Shown: in pieces, positions 25,357-38,221 of the stretch | How positions within the stretch are numbered: the first letter of the stretch is position 1 | Layout: the number at the start of each line of letters is the position of its first letter | From: a virus | Length of the DNA: 64,000 nt | Direction: 5' to 3' (one strand) | Virus record (IMG/VR): IMGVR_UViG_3300021424_000009 | Coordinates: 1 to 64,000 of that record | Position numbers and translations under genes: made by a program | Notes under the pieces: model-generated | What the model saw: only the letters and a program-made list of their open reading frames with translations | Database searches by the model: none | What the model was told of the DNA's origin: nothing

Positions 25357-25866
25357 ATGTCAGAAAGAAAAGTTACCATAACCAATAATGATGAGGCAGC
25401 CGCAGAAATGGGCGCCGATGAAACAGTGGATATAAAAGTAGAAAACACACAGCAAGAAGACGCAGAAGCGCAAAATGAGCCAAGTGTTCAAATAGAAGAT
25501 CTTCCTGATCAAGAAAAACTTTGGGAAGATGGTCCAACAGCTGGTGTGGTAAAACAATGGAAGAGTGAATATGGCGAAGTATACGTTACTTCAATCACTT
25601 TTGACAAACACATAATCTGGAGAGTTTTAAACAGACTTGAATACAAGAACCTGGTGAAAAAGATGGAACAGCTTGTTCAAGCCGGCCAATTGACAAATGC
25701 AGAAGCAAATATGTGGAATGAAGAAGCAATTGCAGAATTATGCATACTGTATCCGGTAATGGACAAAGCAGATATGACCGGCGTTCTTGCTGGTTTACCT
25801 TCTTTGATTGCGCAAGAAGTTTTAGAGGCTTCTGGATTCGTTGCCCTTGAAGTGAGACAGCTATAA
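25357..25866 (+). CDS. Tail assembly chaperone-like protein 1, 169 aa
   Basis: The acidic disordered N-terminus (residues 1-55) is followed by GEVYVTSITFDKHIIWRVLNRLEYKNLVKKM, a helical region with CILYPVMDKADMTGVLAGLP, and SLIAQEVLEASGF. The layout parallels the next gene (IFSVTIKNQEIAFRELTFSEY; VVYPENYNF.KLPAG; SLAQEIIDFSGF). Two such proteins directly before a tape-measure gene are the usual place of tail assembly chaperones. It is separated from the next ORF by TAA AAA in the same frame. Confidence 0.6.
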   Translation: MSERKVTITNNDEAAAEMGADETVDIKVENTQQEDAEAQNEPSVQIEDLPDQEKLWEDGPTAGVVKQWKSEYGEVYVTSITFDKHIIWRVLNRLEYKNLVKKMEQLVQAGQLTNAEANMWNEEAIAELCILYPVMDKADMTGVLAGLPSLIAQEVLEASGFVALEVRQL

Positions 25867-25869
25867 AAA

Positions 25870-26496
25870 ATGGAACCAGATCTTCTTCACTCGCTTAAGA
25901 AGAAGCATGGTTCTATCTTTTCTGTAACCATAAAAAATCAAGAGATAGCATTTAGGGAATTAACCTTTAGCGAATACGACAAAATCGTTGAATATAAAAA
26001 CAGCGAGAATTCAGATTCAATGGACGCAGAAGATTTGATAATATCTTCTGCCGTAGTATATCCTGAAAACTACAATTTTGGAAAACTTCCGGCTGGAACG
26101 ATAAGTTCTTTGGCACAAGAAATAATAGATTTTTCAGGATTTTATTCTCCCTCTTTGGCCAAGCAAATACTCCTTGCGAAAAGAGATGCGGCAAATGAGG
26201 TGAGGAGTTTGATGAAGGCATTCGTGCTATCAACGATACCAGCCTACAAGCCAGAAGATTTGGACGACATGACATTTTCTCAACTGGCTGAAAGGGTGGC
26301 TCTTTCAGAAAAAATACTTGAGATAAATCAAAATAGTTATGGAGTACCGCTTTCTAATATCACTCTTGAATTGATAGATCCAGAAGAAGAAAAACTGAAA
26401 GAAGAAGCAAGAGCTGCAAGGCACAATATTTCCAAGAAAGCTGGAGAAGCATCTTACGAAGATCCAATTGCGCAGAAGCTATGGGGAATGCAATAG
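25870..26496 (+). CDS. Tail assembly chaperone-like protein 2, 208 aa
   Basis: Begins one codon after the previous stop, in the same frame, with no clear ribosome binding site, so reinitiation (or TAA readthrough) is likely. The fold parallels the upstream chaperone-like protein without its acidic leader. The C-terminal third is a charged helix (EEEKLKEEARAARHN) ending QKLWGMQ. Chaperone pairs usually coat the tape measure during tube growth. The classical -1 slippery site is not seen here. It precedes the tape measure by 14 bases. Confidence 0.6.
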   Translation: MEPDLLHSLKKKHGSIFSVTIKNQEIAFRELTFSEYDKIVEYKNSENSDSMDAEDLIISSAVVYPENYNFGKLPAGTISSLAQEIIDFSGFYSPSLAKQILLAKRDAANEVRSLMKAFVLSTIPAYKPEDLDDMTFSQLAERVALSEKILEINQNSYGVPLSNITLELIDPEEEKLKEEARAARHNISKKAGEASYEDPIAQKLWGMQ

Positions 26497-26510
26497 ATTA
26501 GGAGAGATCT

Positions 26511-29500
26511 GTGATTAGAGATAGGGGGCCATTACACGGACTTGGATATGGCGTAACCTCTAGGGATGTTCCAATCAACGAGGGCGAAACAGAGGGCGTA
26601 TCGCCAAATTCTGGTGCAATAACAAGGGCGCTTGACGGCAATCCCGTCATGCGCTTTTTTGCTGCAACAGCAACTACTGTTGCCGTATCACTAGTTCTAA
26701 ACGCCAACCTAAAAAAGGGTGGGCTAAGACTAGCTAAAAAACTACAGGATACAGCAGATGGATCGGGTAGATTTTCTGGTGCCGCTACATCTTTAGTTAG
26801 GGGCATGACAGACCTAAGAAGAAATCTTGATGAACTTCAAGGTGTTAAAAGGTTTATCGATGGTGTAGACGATCCTTATTCAAAACTGGTTAGTGAAACT
26901 CCTGACGGGTTATTGTCCACTGGATACAGTGGATCTACAAGCGAAAGATTCCGCTATACCTATCTTACAAAAGAGGAAAGAAACAGAGCAGGAAGGGGGA
27001 TTACATCAGAACCCGCTGCAGTGTGGACCCTAAAAGATGAAATACAAAAGAGAATGGTTAGGGGCGCCAGGCGACTACCGTACGAACTGCCTGCTTTATA
27101 TGTAACTCAAAAGGGATTTACCGATCCTCTTTTTGGCAAAAATGAAGAGAAGAAAAAAGTAAATTGGTTTAATCCAGCCGATGTCATTAGCGACTTTGTA
27201 AAAACTTCGCTAGTTAATACCGCTACGATGTTGCTTCCGTTTGAGATGGGTGCTGCTGGAGTAAGCGCAACAAAGAGTTCTATACACAGCTTTAAGTACT
27301 CAATGACAGCCCTCAGGGACATGAGTCCTGGTCAGCAAACTTTAGCAAGAGGATTTGTTAATCTAAGCGATATTCTTGGTGAAGTTGGACACGATTTTGC
27401 TTCGATAACAAGTAAGTTCTTGAAAAAGGCCGCACAAACTTCTCGGAGCGTTTAACGCCGCTGCTAAAACATTTCAATCAGAACAACCGACTTTAGTACA
27501 AGCCTTGCATGGAGCAAGGCATGGGCCAGGTAGGTCTTATAGGCAGATGATGGCTGATGGCGCAACAAGGAGAAGGGCCGCCACAGCAGCCGCTAAAAGG
27601 TTTGCATTTGGAATAGACACAGCCGCTGAAGACGCCGCAAAATACGGATTCCTTGACGTTATACCAACTTTTAGAGGAATAACAGCGGCAGCTAGAGCAG
27701 GCAGAAAAGAATTTGGACTCTACGGAAAAGCTTATGATGTAATAGATGGGGCAATTACTTTTGATCAGGCTATATCCGGGGCGGGTGACGTTTATAAGAA
27801 ACAACTTTCGGAAGCAGTAAATAAGATAAGGTCCGGTTATTCAAGTAAAATTACAGATATAGCTAAATCGATTTCGATAATGGGTGCTGGTGGTCCGGGA
27901 GATAGATCTTTTACTAGGTCTGATTTTTTTATGGGAGAACAACAATCAGCCTATAAAGACGTACTCAAGTCTCAATTGATCAATAGGGGCATAGATGAAA
28001 AAGAGGCTAGTGATTTTGTAAAACAACTTAGGATAACACTTCCCGGCAGAAGATCTGAGCCAACTAATGCAATTAGTATCGGGAAAACTAAAGTTTTATC
28101 GGAAAACGCCGAAGATCATTATAATATTATTTTTGACAGATATTCTCAAATAAAAAACGGAAAAGCTTTTAGTCAATCTATTTTAGGTAGACAAGTCGAA
28201 GGCACGCAATCCTTTATGGAAGAAGTGGTTGAAGACGCAAACGCAATCTTTGTTAGTAGGGAGTTTCAAAAAGGCCTTAGGTCAAAAATAAATCAAAGTT
28301 TTGATAAATTTTACAGAGAAGACTTGGTTGACATAACATCTGGAATTATAAAGCCGAGAAAAGAGGTATATCAAGATTTCGTTGGCCCTCTATCTAGTGC
28401 TAAAAAAGAATTTTTACAAAGAAAAACAGCTCAAGTCTTAGGAATAAGACTTAAAAATAGCGATGGAATTAGAGAGTCTACAAACGTAATAGAGCAAAAA
28501 TTATCACAGGCCGGATTTGATCCTTCAGATTTTACTAATCTTAGAGCATTTCTAATAGAAAAAAGAAAAATAACTTCAGGTATAAGTGAAGGTAATTTTA
28601 ACTTATTTGGAATGAAACCCTTGTTGGTGGATGAGGCAATTGAAAGCGGAAAGTTTTCTCACTTAAGCAAAAATGAACAAAGGATAATAAAAGACCTATC
28701 CTCAAGAGTGGCATTAGAAGATCCAGTATCCAAGTCTATAGGCTTGAGTAGATTGGGTGGCGCATATCAAACTAGGTCTGGACAAACATTAGACTTCAGT
28801 GCCGTAAAAAATACTTTAGGTTCTGTTGGTAGATTTTTGGCTGATGAGTTCCATGTTCCCATAATCAATCTTTCGGTTCCAGATTTGTTTGGCTTTCAAT
28901 CGTTCTCTGAAATGGCAAGAAGGGGACCAATACAATATATACCGGGAAATACAGTTCAACCTTTTGTAAAATCAGAAACGTTGAGAAAAGAAGCCGCTGA
29001 AGCATTAAATGATATACCAGGGAATACAGTTCAACCTTTTGTAAAATCAGAAACGTTGAGAAAAGAAGCCTCTGAGGCACTAAATGAAACAGTTGGATCA
29101 AGGTCCAATTTTCAAATTTGGCATAGTACTGGCGGAATGTTTGGACTAAAAGGTAAGGTACTGTCTTTTGGCGAAGACAGCATTTCTGGAGAAATTGTTT
29201 CAACGGCATTAAAAGGTACTTATAGAGCGATACCTACAGCCAGCACAGAAATGCTATCAAGAAGCGCAAGAAGAGCATCTGGACTTGGACAGGAAGCAAA
29301 CGTATTTGATATTGATACTACTACTTCAGGATCAAGATTTTTAGACAAAATTTTTGGTGGCCCAGAAAGAGCAATAGCATTTAAGAAAAAGTTTTCTTTC
29401 GATCCAGAACAACCTAATTCCATTTTTGGAAGAATAGGAAGAATAGCAAAGAGAAAAAGTGACATAAACAATCCTGCGGTAATGAGCAGACTGTTAAGCG

Positions 29501-32500
29501 GTGAAGAAGTTGCTTTTAAACAACGTGGTGCCTCTAGATCTTATAGATTGGGAATACAACGAGCAGATGAAAGAGCGTCTGTAAGTGGAGATAGATTAAG
29601 AATTTTTGATGAAACCGGATCGGTTGTAAGTTCTATATCAGAAGAAGATATATTAAGATCTTTTGAGTCTTTTAGAAAATCAACATTTAGGGCAGGTTTG
29701 TCCCCAAGAGTAATGAAGGCTCTTGAGGAAAATAATCCACAGTTATTCACACTCGGCGGAAGAAGGGTTTCGGAGATATCTACTGGTCAAGATTTTCTTG
29801 ATTTTATGAACTCAATAGAATCAGCCCTTCCAATCATAAAGGCAAATGCTAGAAGTCAAGGAATTGATGACGGCGTAGTAGAAAAATCAATTTCTACATT
29901 AAGAAAACTAGTTGCGGAAGCAGATTTCTTATCAACATCTCAATTGGCAAAAAAATCTCCAACAATAACAACTAGATTAGATCAAGCAAAGAACGAAGCC
30001 TTCAGATTCGTTTCTCAGGCAAATACATTTACTGGTGTTACTGGTACCGTTGCGCGGTACTGAAAATCAATTATTTATAGAAATGCAAAAGGCCATACAA
30101 GGCATGCGAAAAACTATGGCACCTGGACAATTTGCAGAATCACAATTAGCAGCTTTGTCAACTCTGGCAAATTATAGTGCATTTTCTACGTTCAATCAAA
30201 GCGCATCTGCAATGATGAATACTAGAAATTCTTTAAGAAAACTTTTAGAATTTTCAACAGCCGGTTCACAAAATGCTATCTCTGGCCCGGTTCCTAAGGG
30301 CGAAGAAGTTGGTAACGCCGTAAGACAGTTCTTTAATCCTTATACTACGGGCACGGCTTCAACTATATCAACGAGTATTCCAAGGCCGTTTAATAGACTT
30401 GCGGCACCCCTTAATAGAGCTTTTGGCTCAGCACAGTATACGCCAGACGACATGCTCGTAGATCCACTTGGTTCTGGTCAATCTACTACTCTTGTTCCAA
30501 CTTTTGGAACTGTATTTGGTAGAGATCCATTTGGGGCCGTAAAAAGCGCTCTTGGCCTAACTACATACAAGGATCCAGATAGCTATTCTGGAGCAGCAAA
30601 CGCGATGGATCACATCGTCAATCGTTTGAATAGATATTTTGGAACCGTTGGCATGCAATTAAATACCAGTTCTTTTACTGGTCCATTGGATCTTTACGCA
30701 AGAGGCATGGTGGGCAAGAGAATTCTTCCCATATACGCCGCTGGCACTACGTTCATGACAGCAGATAGAGAAATAGGTGGTCTTGTAAACGAAAGAGGTC
30801 CAGAGGGAGAACCAACTTACTCTCCTTTCTTTACAACTAAAATAGGTAGGGGCGTAGTTGAAATGCAGGCGTTATCGGCAGGGATAATTCCTGGAGGTAT
30901 GAACGCACCAGAAAAAAGAGAACAATTAACAGAAGGCGAAGTGCCAATACGACAAGGTAGATATTGGCCATTGGGTAATACTCCTTTTGAGGGTGGGAAA
31001 ATAATGTATTATCGTCCTTCTTGGTATAGAAAACTTCAGGGCGGAGCACTCTTTACGTCTCAAACTTACGGAAGTCCGATGGAAAAAGCATTATTCTATA
31101 ATGATATATCGCCGCTAAGACCACTAGATCCCTACAGATTTGAACAACAGCACTATGCAGACAGGCCTTATCCTGAGACCGGTGATTATTTTACTGGTCC
31201 GTTTGGGCCGATAGTTCCTATAGCAAATGCAACATTGGGCAGAATACTAAAACCAAAACGCACAATGCACGAAGAAGAAGTTGCGAATAATCTAAGTAAC
31301 TACGCAGAAGCGGGTCAATTTGGGGCCTATGATGCTAGTGCCTACGGTCCGATGGTTGGTTTTGGTGGCGGCCAAGGTCAAGCAGCAATAGGATCTAATA
31401 TTTTTCCAATTAATCAATCTTCGCCGATACCTTACGGTAATGCAATATCTGGATCCAATGCAAACTATAGATCAGCAGCAGGTGCAAGTTTAGGAACTGG
31501 ATCAAATATATCTCAGGGTATGATTTCTGGTTTAAATCAGCCATTAAGAGCGATGTCCTATGGTCCACCAAAACAAAGAGGAGTAATGAACCCTAAGATA
31601 GTTCCTATGGGCTCTCCAATATCTTCTGGGTCTTTGCAATTTCAATCTGGAGAAATAGGCTATAGATTACAAGAAATGGCTGGTATATATGGTTTCGGAT
31701 TTTCTTCTTTAAGAGAAAAATTTGGATTTGGACAAGGTGATTTTGAACCAAATAGAGCGGTAATGCAATCCGCCTCTAAGGCATATGGAACAAGTAGGGC
31801 ATTCTGGGACTTAAACCTAGGTGGACTTGGAGACTTTCCTGGTGGAAATATAGAATTATCTGAAATAACCAGAAGATTCATTCCGAAAGAAAGAACTAAT
31901 GTAGATTATATAAACCCAATAAAAAATGTCATGGGTCAACAATATAATTTTCTTCCAGGCCCAGAATATTATATGAATTTTCAAACTGGAGATCCGTACA
32001 CCAAGGTTCAAGAGGGAGAAATCAGATTACCGGGAATAGGATACGAAAGATTTAATAGGGTTAGTTACGATCAATCTGGTCAATATAGCCCAATAGATCA
32101 ATTAAATATTTTGTCAGATATAGCGCCATATTCTCAGCAATTTAAGCAATTGGATAGAAAAATAGATTCAATGGATCTAACTCCGGACGAAAGAATAAGA
32201 GTTGGAGAAATAAGATCTCAAATGGCTGATACCACTAGGAAATATGAATTTGAGCCCTACGAAGACGATAGGCAATACTCTGGAGGAACTCTCGGTGCAA
32301 TCTCAAGAGTTGGGGAGTATCTTGCTCATAGAGATACAATTTTCAATACTAAATTTTTAAACAAAAGAACTGCTACCGAAGATTATGAAAGAAGAAATGT
32401 ATATGGCGCAACATTTCCGGAATGGCAAAGACCATTTGAAAGTTTTATAGAGCCAATGATAAACAAGGCAACTCAAAGAAATCCAATAGTTGCAGCCACT

Positions 32501-33302
32501 TCTATGGGTGTGGGATTTTCTTTGTTTGGTAGAACTCCCAGGGCAAAATTACTCTCTACTGGATTGGGTATAGCAACAGGTGGAACGGCATCTACCATAG
32601 GAAATACTTACGAACTTGTCTCTGGAGACAGATATATTCCCGAAGCAAGGAGAAAAGAATTCGCCCTTGAGGAATACTCTGACATATTGAGTTACGTAAA
32701 AAATACTCGTTTAGCAAATATGGCGCAAGAAAGTCGGAGATGGGATGGCGGCCAATCAATTTAGGCAAGCCGCCAAAAGAACTATGTATGGAGCAGATTT
32801 ATATGGTGCATCAGTCGATACTTTAACTTTAGCTGTTCCAAAAAGAAAAAGAGAACACTTTGAAGCCATGCTACAGGCTCCGGAGGAAGAAAGAGAAAGA
32901 ATTCTCTCAACAGCTCCAAGGCTAGAGAGAAGAATATATCAGGCAGCTTGGGGTATGGAAGTTGAGGAAAAGCCAGAGTTAGCAGAATACTTTCAAAGAC
33001 ATGAATTACCGGACATGTCTTGGGAAGGATGGCACCCGAATACAAACATGGATCACGTAAAAATTAAAATAGGACAACAAATGGGTCTTGAAATGTCTCA
33101 AATGGGTTACTATCCACAGCAAATAAAAGAAGCAAACTTGACTAATCCAAGCTATCCAGATTTCAGTTCTGGAACCAATAATCAAGATACGTTGTATAGA
33201 TTGAGGCAGCTGATGTCCGGATCTGGTATATCTGGCAGCGTGTCTCCGGTAATCAATACTTTTGGAAGAAATCAAGTAAGCATTTCGTCTGGAGTTGCAT
33301 AA
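26511..33302 (+). CDS. Tape-measure-like protein, 2262 aa; three CGG +1 recoding sites
   Basis: The GTG start has GGAGAG five bases upstream. The product is 26511-27443, 27445-30054, 30056-32734 and 32736-33302 joined by +1 moves at CGG. Length and position after the chaperones indicate the tape measure, which sets tail length and is ejected with DNA. Residues about 45-65 (VMRFFAATATTVAVSLVLNA) are a possible membrane segment. The protein is rich in Arg, Ser and Gly, with many predicted helices. A 25-residue segment is duplicated in tandem at 28939. None of the later pieces begins with a convincing ribosome binding site. A large virion protein other than the tape measure is possible. Confidence 0.75.
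27444..27446 (+). other. CGG +1 recoding site 3
   Basis: The context is TCT CGG A. The zero frame stops at 27455. The +1 frame reads GGA and continues as TS-GAFNAAAKTF to the next site. Confidence 0.8.
28939..29088 (+). repeat. 75-bp tandem duplication in the tape-measure gene
   Basis: Two nearly identical 75-bp units encode IPGNTVQPFVKSETLRKEA and six more residues each. Differences are few and mostly silent (ACCGGG versus CCAGGG, GCCGCT versus GCCTCT), so the duplication is recent. Each unit adds 25 residues and could change tail length. Confidence 0.9.
30055..30057 (+). other. CGG +1 recoding site 4
   Basis: The context is GCG CGG T. The zero frame stops at 30063, two codons on. The +1 frame reads GGT and continues as VA-GTENQLFIEM. 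Confidence 0.8.
32735..32737 (+). other. CGG +1 recoding site 5
   Basis: The context is AGT CGG A. The zero frame stops at 32764. The +1 frame reads GGA and continues as ES-GDGMAANQFRQA to the stop at 33302. Confidence 0.8.
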
Positions 33303-33305
33303 TAC

Positions 33306-36300
33306 ATGATTCGTTTTAATTTTAATACCTTGTTTGAAGATCCGATGAAGAATTTGAAGGCAGCTAGGTATGCGCTACAAAGAACTGAGCTAGGTAGAAG
33401 CGGACTGCTAAGAGTAGATTTAGACGGTGAACAAAAAATAGCCTATACCTTAATTACTAATGGGCAAAAATTCTCTGATTACGGAGAAGCATTTGCAAAA
33501 GCCTCTTCTGAAATGATAACAAAATTCAATGTAATTAAACCACTTATCAAAGAAGGTGGAATAACTAAAGTTAGTTTGAATTCTCCTTTCAATCCTAGGG
33601 TAGAGCAAGCCGCAGAATTTCTTACTGCGATTAATGAAAAAGACGTGCTGAAAAAACTTGAAGCTCACAAAGATCAACTCAAAAAACTTGGTATGGAAGA
33701 AAGTCAAATAGACGAATTGATTAGGGGCGATAGACAGATAAGGATTCAGCTTTCTCAATTGAAAGATCAAACGGACGTAAGAAACTACGCTAAAGATTTT
33801 ATAAAGAGACAAATGAAAAAAGTTGGACTAGACAACTATTTTCCCTTTATAGATAAAGACGGAGCAAATATACTTAGATTTACTTCGGTTGCCGAAAGCG
33901 GAGTTCGGAACCTTTACCAATCCACAAATAACATATATATTAAATGCGCTTGGTTCTTCGATGCTAGATGAGGGAGCAAAAAAGGGAGTATTTGGAGGAG
34001 CAAAAACAGTAGAAGACTTTCTTCAAAAACTTCCAAAAAGATTTAAGGGTATATTTAGTGAAAGAGATCTAACACTCCTTGACGTAGATTCATTCGCTAT
34101 TACGGGTAAAAAAACTTTAAGCGAGAGCACACTTGTAATAGAAGAAGGTTTGGACTTTTTAAGAAAATCCATGGGTATAACAGACACGCTGAGCACCGCC
34201 CGCAAAGACGCAGCATTAGCGCTCAAAGAAACGGACACAGATCAAATAATTAGAAGGTCACTTGAAAGATCTCTTATTGCCGGAGACTCCACATTAGCTG
34301 GATTGTCTGAAGAAGAGCTAGCTAAAAGAGCTGATGATTTAAAAGAAGAATTATTTGGCGAATCGAAACCCTTGAGAGAGATTCTTAAAAACTCTAAAGA
34401 CAATAAAGAGTTTCTTAAACAAGCAGATGAAATTTTAAAGGATAATCCGCAATTAAAGATAGTGAAACAACTCTTTAAAGACGCTGAACAAGAATTTGAC
34501 GGAGACGCATTAATTAATAAAAAAGTATACAATCATGCCAAGAAAAGAATAGGTAAACGAATAGACGTAGTAGAAGCAGAGATTCGCGCAACATCAGATG
34601 CTAGTGAAATTGAAGAATTACAAGAAACGCTTCAACAACTTAAAAGACAAAAAAATTTATTGGATAACACCGACCTCTATCAAATAACCGGTAGAGGACT
34701 TCTTGATCAGGGACAACCAAAATTTGCTGCTCGAATGATCGATTTTATTGAAGGACTAAAAGGTTATTCCCTGATTATAGGGAGCTCTGGAATGAAATCA
34801 GAATTAGGGCTTAGAGGAAAATCAGGACTTAATCAAATAATATTGAGCGGATTTGGTCAAGGAAGTTCAATTGTTTATTCCGACCCAAACCTTATAGCAA
34901 CACATGGCGAAATATTTGCTAGTGATATGTCGCTTAAAGCAATGAAGGATAACAATACAAAAGTTTTACAGCAAATGAATGCAGTTATCAATCAAGATAT
35001 GTTAACGCCAAGAATGATAAGCGATCTCAGAAAACAAATAGAGCTAGATACTGATGGTCTTCCTGAACCGGTTAGGTTGGCAAAGGAAAGGAATAAAAAT
35101 TTTGCAAGACAAATATTAGAATTACATGAAATGGGAGTCGGCCCCAAAAATTCTGCAACGATGATGAATCACTTGGCCAACTATTTTCAAACATCTATGT
35201 TTACAATGGACGAGAGTTCATATGGCGCACTATATCATTCGGTTCTTCCCAACACTAAAAGATTTGCTCTTTCAACAGAAAGCATGCACTCCTTAGGCGG
35301 AACTAAACCCATATTAGGGAAAGCAAAGATGGCAACAACAATTAAAAATCTGAGCGATAAAACGGGAATGACCAATGTGACACAGGATTTGATGTCTTTT
35401 AGGTTAAGTGGAAATAGACTTTTGTTTGGCGCTGGAGCGGTTCCGGAATTTTTCAATGCCCTTGGTGGTTTTGACTTAGACGACAAGGGGCTAATAACCT
35501 TCATAAAATACGTAGATGACCAGGAACAAGAAAGGCTATTGTTCTCCATAGCTAGACAACCGACATCTTTTCAAGAAAATATATATGCAAGAGCGAGCTT
35601 AGATAACGAGACCTTACAACATTTATTTAAAGAAGACGAAGAATTTATGAAAACCTTATCTCTTATGGCAGATGAGGGCACTGATCCAAACACTCAATTA
35701 TTAAGAAATTTAATAATCGCTCAACCTCGGTACTGGTGAAGATCCAGGAAAATCTATTTTGGTGCGTGGCTCGGAAGCCGCCGATGTAAACATTGAACAA
35801 GCAATATTTTCAGTCTATAAAAGAATGGGCAGATCAATTGCAAACATTTATGAAGATGATGGAAGAATGTTTAAACAGATAGAAAAATTTGGATCTAGCG
35901 CTCTTACAAGCAAAGAATTTAAAAGAAGTGGCTTAAGGTTGATGGAAGAACTTAAGAATCAAGATTTTGGACCCGAATTTCCCCAAATAAAAGCAGATCT
36001 ACTAGAGTCAGTTGAAAATTTTAAAGGCCTTTTGAGCGACGATCAATATAGTTCTCTTAGAAATGCAATCAATGCCGAGGACCACAAAGCGGTATCAAAA
36101 ATGTTGAGTTTCGAAAATGCGTTAGGTATTGACGATACTACCTTGGGATCTATAAGGGAATCTGCCCTATTATCTAGATTAGCTAGGGGCAGCGAAGCTC
36201 AGGACATACTTGGAGTGTATGTAAATAGATCTATGGTCATAGGCTCTACCCTTGATCAATTTGATGATTTTATGTCAACAATTGACGATGAAGGCATGAG

Positions 36301-38210
36301 AAAATTTTTATATGGAGATGGAATTAAATTAATTGCTTCTGAAACTGCGATAGATAAAACAACCGGATTTGCCTTATTCAAAACCTTTAGTGCATCAATG
36401 AAAGAAATGATAGATCACAGCTTAAGTCCAGAAGCAGCACTTAGATCAGTTGAAAATATATTAGCGCCTGCAAAAGGACTAACTAAAGAATTAGGTGTAA
36501 ATTCTGTAGGCGAAGGTGCAATTAAGGAAATGGGGAAAAGACTTGGTAAACAAGCCGGGCTTTACCAAACTGCTATATCAAATCAAGAAGCAAAACTGGG
36601 TAGAATCCTTAACGCCGAAGAAAGAAAAGAATTATTTCCAATAATGGATAGATTGCTCTTGTCATCTAGAAGATTAAGTAGACTAGATCAATATACAGCC
36701 GCTCAAGGTGCACTTGAGGGCTTAAACGCAACGGAAGAAAGACTTGGAAGCCTTGACGAGGAAGCCAGAGGAATTAGAAACACATTAAAAGCTTTAATTG
36801 AATCAGAGAATCAAGACGCGGTAATTGAATTCTTTGATGAGACGTTTGGAAGCTCCACAAGTAAATACGCAAGAAGTTCAGCCGTACAAAAATTAGTTGA
36901 GGAAACAGCACGGAATACAAAAACAAATGTTAAGAATGAATTTGTCTATTATAAGATCAGATCAAATAACCAGAGCAACTGAAGTTTCAAATGAAGCAAT
37001 GACCGCAGCAGAACTAATTATAGAAAGAAATAAAACTAATCTTGAAGCTTTAATTAAATTGACCGATAATAGCGACACCGAAAAAATGACTCAAACTGGA
37101 AGACAGATGAAGTTGGGAAGAACAATCATTTCTGACTTCAATGAAGCAATGGAGATGATGTCTGGCGGAGTTACTAGGCAAGAATTGTTCAATGCGCTTG
37201 AAAAACAATCCGAAAGACTCAGTGCTAATTTTGATTCAGATAGACTTCTTAGAATATTGCATGGCGAGGAAGAAGAGTTGATGACGTTTGCCAGAGAAAT
37301 GTTAGCGGCTAGAAACAATAGAATGGCGAGTTTTTTTGGTGGGATAGAGGAAAATCAAGTTGCAAATCAAGTACATAAATCTCGCGCAAAAGCAGAAGCG
37401 TTGGCTGCAGGTGAGAGGCTATCTGAAGACGAAGATATAGCCAAAAAAGTTTCTACCGAAGAGGGAACACAAAAAAGAATAAAGGAATTAATGCGCGCCG
37501 ATGCTGAATCAATTGCAGATGAACGCGCACGTGCTGTGCAAGAAGCGGTACTAAATATGATTGAAGATAAAGAAAATCCTTTGGCGGGCTTGGACGAAGA
37601 GCAAGTAATTGAGGCAAAAAGAGCAAGAGCCGTATATGGCGTAAATGAACTAAATGCCAAAATTGCAGAAGACGTACAAAATAGTTTAAGGGCAACTGGT
37701 GAATCAGCCAGAGAATCTGTTGGTGAATCAAAATTTAGAAAACAATTAAGAAATATGTTGGCAGGTGGAGATTATAGTGAAGAATTAGATAGGACAAAAT
37801 ATAAAAAAATATCTAAATTTATGAAAGAAGATTTAGCTTCTCTTTTCTCTGAAAATAAAATATTTAGAAATTCGATATATGGTATGGGAGCTTTAATAGC
37901 GGGCAGTTTAATATATAGTGCCGTACAAGATAGGGCTCCGGAAAATGTCGGAGGTCCACCTCTTCTTCCGGGTGGGTCGGCATATGAAAAACATGCACAA
38001 AGAATCCCCCAAGTGCCTCAAATAGTTGACGGATCTTATTCTCCGGGTATGAGCTATAAAGTAAACTTATACGGAAATAGATCCGAAACAGAAGACTTTT
38101 TAAGGATATTCTCTGGATTCGGACAAAATATGGATGTTGACACTACTATGTATCCAGGAACGCCACAAGTTGGCAGGGATCCGTACCAAGAAATTGCAAG
38201 TGGCTATTAA
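33306..38210 (+). CDS. Giant virion protein, 1633 aa; three CGG +1 recoding sites
   Basis: Starts ATG 33306, three bases after the tape-measure stop. The product is 33306-33905, 33907-35727, 35729-36910 and 36912-38210. It is mostly helical and highly charged (many KK, EE and LR pairs; e.g. ASEIEELQETLQQLKRQK is coiled-coil-like), with a central SLIIGSSGMKSELGLRG region. A single hydrophobic segment (YGMGALIAGSLIYSAVQ, about residue 1525) lies near the C-terminus and precedes a Pro/Gly-rich tail. The family is not recognised. It may be a second internal tail protein or part of the tape-measure apparatus. Confidence 0.65.
33906..33908 (+). other. CGG +1 recoding site 6
   Basis: The context is GTT CGG A. 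The zero frame stops at 33971. The +1 frame reads GGA and continues as GV-GTFTNPQITYIL. Confidence 0.8.
35728..35730 (+). other. CGG +1 recoding site 7
   Basis: The context is CCT CGG T. The zero frame stops at 35739. The +1 frame reads GGT and continues as QP-GTGEDPGKSILVRG. There is no start codon in the new frame before 35759. Confidence 0.82.
36911..36913 (+). other. CGG +1 recoding site 8
   Basis: The context is GCA CGG A. The zero frame stops at 36982. The +1 frame reads GGA and continues as TA-GIQKQMLRMNLS. Confidence 0.78.
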
Positions 38211-38221
38211 GGTATTAAATC

